Positions 1 to 8,245 of a DNA stretch of 64,000 nt are shown here, piece after piece. The notes under the pieces are model-generated. The model ran no database searches. It saw only the letters and a list, made by a program, of their open reading frames with translations, and was not told the DNA's origin. Within the stretch, counting starts at the first letter, position 1. Every line of letters starts with the position of its first letter. The position numbers and the translations under genes were made by a program. Location of the stretch: assembly GCA_002713145.1 (NCBI GenBank), contig PAVS01000005.1, positions 1-64,000 on the forward strand. The letters are read 5' to 3'. The stretch is from Halobacteriovoraceae bacterium. GTDB lineage: Bacteria; Bdellovibrionota; Bacteriovoracia; Bacteriovoracales; Bacteriovoracaceae.

Positions 1-129
1 AGCAAGTGAGTTTCATATAAAGTTTATTGCAAGCATAATGATAGCTTTAAAAATATAAACTATTGTAATTAAAGAAGGAAAAACTTAGGTCTAAGTAAAA
101 TTTTCTACAAATATCAGTAATAGTTGAAG

Positions 130-1044
130 CTAAATCTCACCAGGATAGTCAGTCGGTTTGGGCTTTCTTGATTTTAAGGTTAATAAAACCCCCACTAATA
201 TAAAAAGTGAACAGTAAAGCATTCGACTCGTAATTTCTTCACCCAAGTAAAAATATCCAACCAACCCGGCCACTATAGGTTGCAAATAAATAAAGATAGC
301 GACTATTCCTGAGGACACCTTCATAAGCGCCCAGTTATTTATGAGATAAGTTAAAAGAGTCGCAAAGAAAACAGAATAAAAACCACTCATAACAATATCA
401 ACATTCAACTGAATATCAGTTAACTCTCCAACCTTACCTATGTTAAAGATGGCCATAGTTAAAGCAGAAACAATGAACATCCAAGTGGTGCTCCACATAT
501 TGTCATAGGTTCTAAAAAATTTTTTCCCTAAACTGAGATAAAGAGCAAAGCAAAAGGCCCCTATTAAAACAAAAAGATCTCCAATAAAATTGGCGTTACT
601 CAAACTGAATTGATCTATATTTCGCATGAGTATAACACCTAAAAAAGCGATAAGAATGCCTATAATTTTATTATAGTTAAGTAGCTCTTCTTTTCTGACC
701 ACCACAACAATCAAAGTGAGTATGGGAATTGTGGTAATAAGAATGGCAGAGTTCACAGAGGTGGTGCTGCGAAGGCCATAAAGAAAGAGGCCTTGACCTA
801 GGGCCATACCTAGTAACGACAAGGGGATCAGTTGCTTAAAATAATTCAAAGTAAGAGGGGGAGCTTTTCTGCGAAAAACCAGACAGAGAAAAAGCATCCC
901 TAAACCGGCTAGCAAAAATCTCATGTTGGACCAAAGCATTGGATCTATTTGAGAGACTATTATTTTCGATGCAGGGAAGTTGAGTCCGAAGAGTATTTGA
1001 TTAAACATCAGAGCGAAAATAACTATAGCATGTGAGGATTTCAA
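130..1044 (-). CDS. EamA/DMT-family transporter
   Basis: A 304-aa polytopic inner-membrane protein with about ten hydrophobic segments arranged as two repeated five-helix EamA halves, the normal size for drug/metabolite transporters (RhaT/YdcZ-like). The opening contains FGLNFPASKII, typical of helix 1 in the family. The substrate cannot be told from sequence; members export amino acids, metabolites or drugs. It lies 12 bases downstream of the lipoprotein subtilase gene on the same strand, so the two may be cotranscribed. A second EamA gene at 5.8 kb is not a close copy. The family call is firm and the substrate is unknown. Confidence 0.9.
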   Translation of the reverse strand: MKSSHAIVIFALMFNQILFGLNFPASKIIVSQIDPMLWSNMRFLLAGLGMLFLCLVFRRKAPPLTLNYFKQLIPLSLLGMALGQGLFLYGLRSTTSVNSAILITTIPILTLIVVVVRKEELLNYNKIIGILIAFLGVILMRNIDQFSLSNANFIGDLFVLIGAFCFALYLSLGKKFFRTYDNMWSTTWMFIVSALTMAIFNIGKVGELTDIQLNVDIVMSGFYSVFFATLLTYLINNWALMKVSSGIVAIFIYLQPIVAGLVGYFYLGEEITSRMLYCSLFILVGVLLTLKSRKPKPTDYPGEI

Positions 1045-1056
1045 CTTATTCCTTAA

Positions 1057-3066
1057 TTAGTGTCCGAGTACTTTTAACTTCCAGCTTGTCAAAGTTCCAC
1101 TGTATTCACCTGTTTGCCCATCAATGACTTTTAAGATCCACGTTCCCTGTGAAGGCTCGCCATAGAAGGCATTACTCGTGAGTACAATATTAAGGTTTTG
1201 ATCTTCAGAAAATAAAAAAGAGTTATTAATATTCATTAAAATACTTTTTGTTCCACTGGGAGAGGTTAGCTCCACACCCATTTCACCACTCATTTCATGA
1301 GTAATTTGAATATCAACTTGTACACTTTCAACAAATAACCCAGCAGTTATATCAAGGGTATCGACTCTTCCTCCAGCATTTACATTTGAATTGCTGGAGT
1401 GGTTAGGAATAGATAACGAAAGTGTTCCAGAGCTCACAGTCTGACTTTGTTGGGTCGGCAGGTAATCAGTATATGTCTTGGCCATATCAACTGCTGCTTT
1501 AGCATCGATAAGACCAAATCCATAAAAATTACTAAACACAAACCCACCATTATCACTTCCAGGCCCGGTAGTCGCTTTATTCTCTACCCATCCCTGTTCA
1601 TATTCATGACCATCTAAATTAAGATCTTTATCGCAATAATCACCTTGCAGCCCAGGCAGGGAACTCCAGTGATCATTACCAAAATAATTGAGATTAAAAC
1701 TAGGATCAACTTGCACTGAAGTGAGGGCCAAAATATGTTTAATATCTCTCATTTTTAAATTGGAGTTAACTTCACGCATAAGAGCAATGACTCCAGAAAC
1801 AATGGGAGTGGATGCACTTGTACCATTCATAAGTGCTGTGTAATCACATTGCAAATTGAGGGAATGATTATATTCAAAATGATTTGTTGAGCGACTGCTG
1901 GCGCTTGAGAGACCCTTAAAACAAGTTCTTAAATCAGTCGTAAGAATGGAAGGCCCTAAGGTTTCACCATCCTCCCCCCCAGGAGCTGTGACCCATAAAT
2001 TGGAACCAGCATTAGAATAACTTGATTTATGTCCATCGGCATTTAAAGCACCAACGATGATCATATGAGGTGATTCATTTTCATAAGGAAAATTAGCATT
2101 ATGAGAGGCACATATTCCACCAGACTGTTTAAAATATTCATTACCAGCTGCTTTCACATAAACTTTGTCTTCGGTTAGCGTTTGGTAAGATAACTGATCT
2201 AAATAGCTACTAAGAGAACGGTCATCTTCCGTAATAAAATCACCGTAACTATAATTAAAGATATCGAAGTCCCCTTGAGCTTGGTGAATTATTTGCTGAG
2301 CCGTTTGATTAACTCCATCTGCGAGGAATAAAAAACCTGCAAACTTTGAACCTGGCGCAATCCCCATGGAGCCAAAATTATTATAAGCAACCGCAGAAGT
2401 TAAACCTGCAACAGAAGTTCCATGAAAATCAACTGGTGTTGGAGCTCCTTCATAAGGAGAACCAATAGAATAATTGCGGTGTTCATCTTTGAGCTGATTA
2501 TCAAAAAGATCATCGTGATTGACCTCAACCCCTGAGTCACTGATTGCGATCTTCACCCCTTTGCCAGTAATGCCCTCATTGAGAACTTCTAGTAAATTAA
2601 CGTCATAGCCAGCTGTTCCTCTTACGGATGAATAAGTTCTTTGTCCAGTATTATTGATATGCCATGCTTGAGTGAGGAGAGGGTCACCATTCACAGCAAT
2701 ACTAAATTCATTTGAATTTAAAATAATTGAGTTATCAGCAATAGAAGTGGCTTGAATATAAATGCCCTCAAAGAGCCCTGAGGCTTCGTAATACCCACTC
2801 ACCTCTGCGGTGTTCTCATCGATAGCAAGAGTAGAAGGGGTTTTCTTAATTTCAAAAGTATAGCCAGAAGAGACATCAGCCTCAAAATAACTCAGTCCAG
2901 AGAAGCTGAATTCGACATTTTGTTTTGCTGATATATCCCCATCAAATAATTGGGCAGACTTAGGCTCAGCACTATTATCTGAAATAGCAGATTTACTTTC
3001 TTTCACCGCAGTGGATTCACCACAAGAAATTAGAAATAACGTGAGCAATATTAGAAGCTTTAACAA
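1057..3066 (-). CDS. Lipoprotein subtilisin-like (S8) protease with C-terminal P domain
   Basis: A 669-aa predicted exported serine protease. The N terminus is a lipoprotein signal with lipobox LISC (Cys15). The catalytic triad is visible as Asp177 (ISDSGV), His215 (DFHGTS) and Ser417 (NGTSAST), with the oxyanion Asn309 (AAGNE). About residues 545-668 match a proprotein-convertase P/homoB domain (SGEMGVELTSPSGTK, then SQGTWILKVID). Residues 40-125 look like an extra beta-sandwich before the catalytic domain. Lipid anchoring suggests action at the envelope. In a predatory lineage it could process surface or prey proteins, but that is inference. The family assignment is firm. Confidence 0.92.
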   Translation of the reverse strand: MLKLLILLTLFLISCGESTAVKESKSAISDNSAEPKSAQLFDGDISAKQNVEFSFSGLSYFEADVSSGYTFEIKKTPSTLAIDENTAEVSGYYEASGLFEGIYIQATSIADNSIILNSNEFSIAVNGDPLLTQAWHINNTGQRTYSSVRGTAGYDVNLLEVLNEGITGKGVKIAISDSGVEVNHDDLFDNQLKDEHRNYSIGSPYEGAPTPVDFHGTSVAGLTSAVAYNNFGSMGIAPGSKFAGFLFLADGVNQTAQQIIHQAQGDFDIFNYSYGDFITEDDRSLSSYLDQLSYQTLTEDKVYVKAAGNEYFKQSGGICASHNANFPYENESPHMIIVGALNADGHKSSYSNAGSNLWVTAPGGEDGETLGPSILTTDLRTCFKGLSSASSRSTNHFEYNHSLNLQCDYTALMNGTSASTPIVSGVIALMREVNSNLKMRDIKHILALTSVQVDPSFNLNYFGNDHWSSLPGLQGDYCDKDLNLDGHEYEQGWVENKATTGPGSDNGGFVFSNFYGFGLIDAKAAVDMAKTYTDYLPTQQSQTVSSGTLSLSIPNHSSNSNVNAGGRVDTLDITAGLFVESVQVDIQITHEMSGEMGVELTSPSGTKSILMNINNSFLFSEDQNLNIVLTSNAFYGEPSQGTWILKVIDGQTGEYSGTLTSWKLKVLGH

Positions 3067-3217
3067 CCTCTTCTCCTTAAGATATAATCTCTAGTATATT
3101 TTACGGTAAAAACGACCTAAACCTTGAAAAATGTTGGTATTTTTCCAAGCTATGGAAATCTTGCCCTCATCTTTGAATAGTGATTTTATTGAGCTGATCA
3201 TATGCCCATTTTTTGAG

Positions 3218-3949
3218 CTACTTATGCCCTCTGAGACCCTTCAGAATTTCGAGTTCAACGGTTTCTACATTTGAGTGATTTTGAAAATATTGAAAAGCCT
3301 CTTGCGCCCTTTTTCCGCCCTGGACTTTTATAAAAGCAGTATTAAGATGCTCGTATTCTTGAGTAATCTCAAATCCACTTTTATACAGCTCGTCGACTCC
3401 AAGATTATAATTGTAAAACTTAAGTGTCACCACTCCGGTGAGGATACCTGGATAGCGTGACCCTTCATTCATAACGATAGGAAGAGCATGAGCTGGTGGA
3501 TAATCTGATTTTATGATAAGAAAGGTGCCTCTTTGGGCCAGCACTTCAAAATCACCTGGCATAAAATCATCTTTATCTAGTGCATAATGATTATCTACAA
3601 CAAAAAGATCAGCATAAATAGTTTCTCCCTTAAATTCAGGGGCAACTTTAAAGGGATGTGAGTCTGTGGCTTGCACCTGAGCTGGTCGCATAAAAGGTTT
3701 AAGACTAGGACGCGAAGGTTTTATTTTTCTAGGTTGATCGTTATTTTTATCAGCTGCCACAACCCTATTTACTTGGGCATTCTTTTTGTTTTTATCAATG
3801 ACGTCATCTCTGTCTTTTTCTCTTGTTTTATCTTTGAAATAATATTTACTAAATGACGAAACATGGTCTTCAGAAAAATACTCAACCACGATGATCAAAG
3901 AAATCACCACTACAACCAATGAGATCGATTTATTTTTATGTTCTCTCAT
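3218..3949 (-). CDS. Membrane-anchored hypothetical protein
   Basis: A 243-aa protein of unrecognised family. A short basic N terminus precedes one strong transmembrane segment (about residues 9-24, rich in Val and Ile). A Lys/Asp/Arg-rich linker follows (about 35-85), then a globular domain of about 150 residues. This predicts a type II membrane protein with a periplasmic domain. It is divergent to the FecR-like gene at 4007, with 57 bases between the start codons, so both promoters share that gap. I could not assign a function. Confidence 0.7.
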   Translation of the reverse strand: MREHKNKSISLVVVVISLIIVVEYFSEDHVSSFSKYYFKDKTREKDRDDVIDKNKKNAQVNRVVAADKNNDQPRKIKPSRPSLKPFMRPAQVQATDSHPFKVAPEFKGETIYADLFVVDNHYALDKDDFMPGDFEVLAQRGTFLIIKSDYPPAHALPIVMNEGSRYPGILTGVVTLKFYNYNLGVDELYKSGFEITQEYEHLNTAFIKVQGGKRAQEAFQYFQNHSNVETVELEILKGLRGHK

Positions 3950-4006
3950 AAGTTATTTATCGGTAATTTTAGTTGTAACTTTTCACTATTTATTTATAAT
4001 CGGGAA

Positions 4007-4618
4007 ATGCGAAAAATTATCACCTTTCTTATCCTTAGTATTTCTGTCGGCTTTACTCAAACCATCGGCACTATTGTTGATTTCACTGGAGATCCAACCT
4101 TACTTAAAAGCAATGATAAAACAGCTCTCAATGCAGTAAAAAGCGCTAAGTTAACCTCAGACACCTCATTATACTGTCCTTTGAACTGCACGCTTAAAAT
4201 CAAATTCTATGACCCAATTGTTTTTATAAAACTTGGGCAAAATAGTATGGTAAATATTAAGAAAATTGACTCACAACTACTCATTAAATTACACAAAGGC
4301 TTTGTCCAAGCTCAGGTCTCCGATAAGGACACGGAAGAGAGTTTTAAAATAATCACCCCTAACTCGGAGCTTGTTTCAGGGCATTATTCAAATGTCTTGG
4401 CCAGCTATACTCCTTACTTTTCAAAATCTTCATTTATTAACTTTAAAGGCAAAACCACAGTTAAAATCAATGAATCAGCAATGGAGCTTACTCAAAATAA
4501 AATGCTTCAATATGAATCCCGCTCTCGTGCCCCTCAACTCAGTGATGTTCAAACTTCAGAATATAAAAAAATTCTGCAGGCTTTTAATACCGGTCAAAAT
4601 ACTGAACTAAATAATTAA
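4007..4618 (+). CDS. FecR-like exported protein
   Basis: A 203-aa protein beginning with a Sec signal peptide (MRKIITFLILSISVGFTQ). I chose this ATG rather than one 69 bases upstream because it starts directly at the signal peptide. The middle resembles a FecR domain: an early IGTIVDFTGDP segment and an IKLGQNSMVNI strand, as in periplasmic FecR proteins without a sigma-factor partner. No ECF sigma gene is adjacent, so a FecR-type signalling role is not supported. The likely place is the periplasm. Confidence is moderate on the domain and high on the gene. Confidence 0.72.
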   Translation: MRKIITFLILSISVGFTQTIGTIVDFTGDPTLLKSNDKTALNAVKSAKLTSDTSLYCPLNCTLKIKFYDPIVFIKLGQNSMVNIKKIDSQLLIKLHKGFVQAQVSDKDTEESFKIITPNSELVSGHYSNVLASYTPYFSKSSFINFKGKTTVKINESAMELTQNKMLQYESRSRAPQLSDVQTSEYKKILQAFNTGQNTELNN

Positions 4619-4641
4619 TTCACATCACCGATAGGTGCTTT

Positions 4642-5106
4642 ATGATGGATAAAGCACTGGCAAAATTAACAAGAGAAAATCACTTCAATAACCTCATTGA
4701 TAATTTACCCCTCTTTACTATTTTGTATGGGGCTCAATGTGCGATGGCCTACTTTATATTTTATAATATCGTTGATCCAGGTCGCTTTGCTGTGATCTTA
4801 GGAATCTCAATTATCTCTATCATGAGCGCTATTTATGTCTACGATAAATACAATCATGTACTTGTATATAAAAATAAAATTCAAATCTTTTTTGAAGTTT
4901 TTGGGACAAGTAAAGTCATCCATTTTGATGATATTCTAGATTTTCAGGCTCCTTCTTTTGAATGCGAGTTTGGACCAGTGACTATCGTTCTTAAAAACAA
5001 ATCAGTGATTCACTTGCAATTTATAGACTATCCAGTCCAAGTAAAAAAAGTTTTACAAGAATATCTTCACCAGCATAATGATCAAGAAGTAGACAAAGCC
5101 GCCTAA
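4642..5106 (+). CDS. Small membrane protein, PH-like tail
   Basis: A 154-aa protein with two adjacent hydrophobic helices near the N terminus (about residues 22-45 and 50-68), then a soluble tail of about 85 residues with alternating beta strands (KIQIFFEVFGTSKVIHFDDI). The layout resembles small bacterial PH-like membrane proteins, but I do not recognise a named family. It starts 24 bases after the FecR-like gene on the same strand and may share its transcript. Its 3' end overlaps the convergent esterase gene by 4 bases. Confidence 0.7.
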   Translation: MMDKALAKLTRENHFNNLIDNLPLFTILYGAQCAMAYFIFYNIVDPGRFAVILGISIISIMSAIYVYDKYNHVLVYKNKIQIFFEVFGTSKVIHFDDILDFQAPSFECEFGPVTIVLKNKSVIHLQFIDYPVQVKKVLQEYLHQHNDQEVDKAA

Positions 5107-5789
5107 TTTTCGTTATTCAAAAATTGACTAACTTTGGAAAGGACTTCCATGGGGATCTCATGCGCCCCTTCAAAGCTCACAAACTCCCCTGTATGACCTA
5201 AAAGTTTAAGAGCTTCAAATAATTCTTTCGCTTGGGCATATTCTAAAACAGGATCATTTTTTCCATGGGACTGGAAGAAGCGAAGTCTATTTTTGTTTTG
5301 GGCCTTGAGTAGTTTTTCGCGAGCGATAAGGGTTCCTGAAAATAAAATAAGCTTTTCAATGCTCAAATCTGTATTTAAAGCCAAGTGTGAGCTCACCATC
5401 GCCCCTTGAGAAAAGCCACCTAAGATGATTTTATCATACTGACTGCTTCGGGCTTTGATAAATGATTCCACCAAAGACACTCCCTTAAAGAGTTCACTTG
5501 GTTCTTTGTCAGCAAATTTTCGATGCTCCCCTTTTTGCATCGCTAGCTCTAACTCTTGCATATCAATATTAAACCATGCTCTTCCCATCAGGTGACCTGG
5601 CATTAATTCAAGTGGAGCATTGGGGAAATACCAATCATATTTTTTATCACGGTCCATGACTTGATGAAGGGAATACAAGTCAAACATAGAAGCTCCAAAT
5701 CCATGAAGCATAATGATGGCCTGGGAAGAATGATGATCAATATCTAAGAATTCTAGGTTTGTATCTTTGTCAGTTTTATATTGTTGCAT
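5103..5789 (-). CDS. Alpha/beta-hydrolase, carboxylesterase/phospholipase family
   Basis: A 228-aa cytoplasmic serine hydrolase of the YpfH/EstB-like carboxylesterase group. Visible features are the oxyanion segment MLHGFGAS, the nucleophile elbow GGFSQGA, the acid region SHGKNDPVL and the catalytic His in GAHEIP. Length fits the family (about 210-230 aa). There is no signal peptide. It is expected to hydrolyse short acyl esters or lysophospholipids; the true substrate is unknown. It is divergent to the EamA gene at 5824. Confidence 0.9.
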   Translation of the reverse strand: MQQYKTDKDTNLEFLDIDHHSSQAIIMLHGFGASMFDLYSLHQVMDRDKKYDWYFPNAPLELMPGHLMGRAWFNIDMQELELAMQKGEHRKFADKEPSELFKGVSLVESFIKARSSQYDKIILGGFSQGAMVSSHLALNTDLSIEKLILFSGTLIAREKLLKAQNKNRLRFFQSHGKNDPVLEYAQAKELFEALKLLGHTGEFVSFEGAHEIPMEVLSKVSQFLNNEN

Positions 5790-5823
5790 AGACCACCTCT
5801 ATTAATTATGCGATTATTTACTT

Positions 5824-6663
5824 ATGACACTTAATAAAGGAATTATCAATATATTGATTGCTTCGTTTTTTTTTAGCATTGTGAATGCTTTGGTAAAGTA
5901 TTTAGATCGCATTCCTGCTATTGAAATCATTTTTTTTCGCTCACTGGTGAGTTTCGTCATTTGTTATAGTATCGTTCTGAAAAAAAATATTAAAATTTTT
6001 AATAAACACACACCGACTCTCTTTGCTCGTGGACTTTTCGGCGCCATCGCTCTTTCGCTCTATTTTTATACGATTCAACAAATGCCTTTGGCCACTGCTG
6101 TAACCATTCTTTATCTCGCTCCTATTTTCACCGTCTTTTTTGCTATTTTTATAGTAGGTGAATTTCCTAATAAATTACAAATTCCGTTTTTCATTCTTTG
6201 CTTTATAGGGGCTGCCCTATTGAAAAACTTTGATCCTAGAGTTGAGTTGTTTGATTTTCTTTGTGGAATATTTGCCGCCATGTTTGCAGGACTAGCCTAT
6301 AATATGATTCGACTTTTAAGGGGCAAAGCAGATTCTACCCTTATCATTCTCTACTTCCCAATGGTTACAATTCCCTTTTGCATCCCTTGGCTGCTTAAAT
6401 TGTGGGTAACTCCAAATTGGCAAGAACTCATTTTACTTTTATCTATTGGTGGCTTTACTCAATTAGCTCAGGTCTTTATGACCAATGCCTACTTATACGA
6501 AAAAGCATCTGTTGTGAGTCAGTATAATTATATGACATGCCTCTTCGCTTTTTTAACCGGCATCATCTTTTTTAATGAGCATCTAAGTCTACTCAGCCTT
6601 TTAGGCTTATTTTTGATTTTTGTAGGAATAGTTTTTAGCTCTAAATTTGCACCTCGTTCTTAG
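5824..6663 (+). CDS. EamA/DMT-family transporter
   Basis: A 279-aa ten-helix membrane protein of the drug/metabolite transporter superfamily, with EamA halves at about residues 5-135 and 145-275. The motif AIEIIFFRSLVSF and the segment MPLATAVTILYLAPIFT match the S-adenosylmethionine/RhaT-like subgroup often annotated as exporters. The substrate is not known. It is divergent to the esterase gene with a gap of about 34 bases, and its stop overlaps the convergent downstream gene by 4 bases. Confidence 0.9.
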   Translation: MTLNKGIINILIASFFFSIVNALVKYLDRIPAIEIIFFRSLVSFVICYSIVLKKNIKIFNKHTPTLFARGLFGAIALSLYFYTIQQMPLATAVTILYLAPIFTVFFAIFIVGEFPNKLQIPFFILCFIGAALLKNFDPRVELFDFLCGIFAAMFAGLAYNMIRLLRGKADSTLIILYFPMVTIPFCIPWLLKLWVTPNWQELILLLSIGGFTQLAQVFMTNAYLYEKASVVSQYNYMTCLFAFLTGIIFFNEHLSLLSLLGLFLIFVGIVFSSKFAPRS

Positions 6664-7316
6664 TCCCCCTTTTTCTTTTTCGTTTGGGAGTTTTTCACAA
6701 ACTCGGAGACATACTTTTTCAAAAGCTGTACCTCTGCTCCAAGGGCCGGGACCTTTTTGTTGATCCGGCTTAAAACTTGGGTGACCTGATGGTCAAGCAC
6801 TTTGGCGTTTGAGACATATTCAACCAAATACTCTTTTTCCGCCTCAGCAACTGCAAGCTTAATATCAGCTTGATGTTGAATGTTTTGCATTTGCGCTTTA
6901 AGCTGAGCAATTTCTTCTTTTAAATAAGCAATATCCTCTGATGAATCATTGGCGTAGTCAGGAGTGACTTGAGATGAGGGTCTTGCTTGGGGAATCGCTG
7001 CAGCTTTTGGCCTGGGCTGAGGCTGTGGTTGCGGCCTAGGTGCTTCTGAGATATTTCTCACATTATTGGTATTATTATTTTGAGGCCTGGGCGTAGGTCT
7101 CGAAGGTGTTTCGGTGTTTTGTGGTTGCTCTGGAGTGCCCGCTTTAGGGGCAGGATGAGGGCGCTTTTTCGGCATAGGTCCTCGTTTATTAGAACCTTCT
7201 AATTTACCGTCAACTGGATATGCTGAGAAACTGAGATCGACATCAACGTCAAGGGCGTCGCCTTTGGACTGCTCCTCTTCGTCTTCGAACTCAAGATCTA
7301 AATCTTCAATAGCCAT
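6660..7316 (-). CDS. Proline-rich coiled-coil hypothetical protein
   Basis: A 218-aa cytoplasmic protein with three parts: an acidic N terminus (MAIEDLDLEFEDEEEQ), a Pro/Gln/Asn-rich disordered middle (about residues 40-120), and a C-terminal coiled coil (about 125-205) ending in a Lys-rich tail. I chose the internal ATG at 7316 over one 39 bases upstream because the acidic start is a natural N terminus and the upstream peptide is unrelated. No enzyme motif is seen. A scaffold or nucleoid/cell-division role is possible but not supported directly. Confidence 0.68.
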   Translation of the reverse strand: MAIEDLDLEFEDEEEQSKGDALDVDVDLSFSAYPVDGKLEGSNKRGPMPKKRPHPAPKAGTPEQPQNTETPSRPTPRPQNNNTNNVRNISEAPRPQPQPQPRPKAAAIPQARPSSQVTPDYANDSSEDIAYLKEEIAQLKAQMQNIQHQADIKLAVAEAEKEYLVEYVSNAKVLDHQVTQVLSRINKKVPALGAEVQLLKKYVSEFVKNSQTKKKKGD

Positions 7317-7462
7317 ATTATTCCTACGCCAAAAAAGTCTTGCTAGACTTCTCAATAACTTATCGGATCACTTTGCTTTTAACTTTAAAAATATATGCCC
7401 AAAGATGCATAAGTAGTTAATTTTATGATTGTAAATCAACAAAATATCCCTATAATGGCCTT

Positions 7463-7999
7463 ATGAGCGGAAATGATGATGATGATCAGCCGACGGTTGT
7501 AATCGACTTTAATTCACTAAAAAATGAACTGAACCAAGATGAAGTCTTAACAGATGAATCTGAAATTCTTTTCAAACAAGATGTTGAAGCTATGGCCGAA
7601 GAACCAACTGAAGAAGAATCAGCACCTAATGAGCCAGAAAAGCAAAAAAAGAATATCTATTTTTTTGATTATAAATCTCAGTTTTTAACGACCAAGTTTA
7701 GCCCTGATCTAAGATCAGAAAACATGGCTATTCTAACTGAGCTCAGTGAGTTAAATACTAAACTCACCAAAGACCCAGAATGTATTATTGTCTTTTATTA
7801 TAATGACCACCCCAAGGTTGTGAATCAGCTCTCTGGCCAAATTAAAAATAAATTTCAAAAAGCTAAGACAGTCATCATAGCGAAAAATCTTTCTGCCAAT
7901 AAGGCCCAGGCCCATGCCAAGTCAAAATATGGAGCCAATGCCTACCTAAGCGAACCGTTTGAAAAAGAACAATTCAACAAGACCCTACAAGATTTATAA
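7463..7999 (+). CDS. Acidic protein with pseudo-receiver-like domain
   Basis: A 178-aa protein. Residues 1-60 are strongly acidic and probably disordered. Residues 68-178 read as a CheY-like alpha/beta fold: CIIVFYYN at the strand that normally ends in the phosphorylated Asp, TVIIAKNLS at the strand 4 position, and AYLSEPFEKEQF at the usual YLxKPF position. The acceptor Asp and the conserved Lys both appear to be replaced, so it would be a non-phosphorylatable receiver. The fold call is by eye. It is divergent to the coiled-coil gene, with 146 bases between. Confidence 0.62.
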   Translation: MSGNDDDDQPTVVIDFNSLKNELNQDEVLTDESEILFKQDVEAMAEEPTEEESAPNEPEKQKKNIYFFDYKSQFLTTKFSPDLRSENMAILTELSELNTKLTKDPECIIVFYYNDHPKVVNQLSGQIKNKFQKAKTVIIAKNLSANKAQAHAKSKYGANAYLSEPFEKEQFNKTLQDL

Positions 8000-8020
8000 A
8001 AGTACTGAGATGGAAAAAGA

Positions 8021-8059
8021 CCGGTAATAAATGGCCTACGAGAGACCATTTATTACTGG
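8021..8059 (+). repeat. 14-bp inverted repeat (hairpin)
   Basis: A near-perfect stem: CCGGTAATAAATGG at 8021-8034 pairs with 8046-8059 across an 11-base loop. The single G-U pair forms only in plus-strand RNA. No T-run follows, so it is not a classic intrinsic terminator. It lies 22 bases after the stop of the pseudo-receiver gene, in a 246-base gap before the cytochrome gene, and could stabilise or end that transcript. I saw nothing else definite in the gap. Confidence 0.5.
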
Positions 8060-8245
8060 GAGGAAATCAACTAGGAGAAAAGCAACTAAATCCCAGCTGA
8101 ATTCATGTCATTTATACCTTAGATGAGAAGTTTTATAAATCGGCAAAATACTGACAATTGCTAGGAATGCAAGATTTTCATACATTTAAGCTATTTATTA
8201 GAGTAAAAAGTTTTGGTATATAAATTCCTAAATCAGGAGTTTAGC

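Noticed and set aside
8213-8245. TTG start for the di-haem cytochrome
   Set aside because: The ATG at 8246 has AGGAG and begins directly at the signal peptide.
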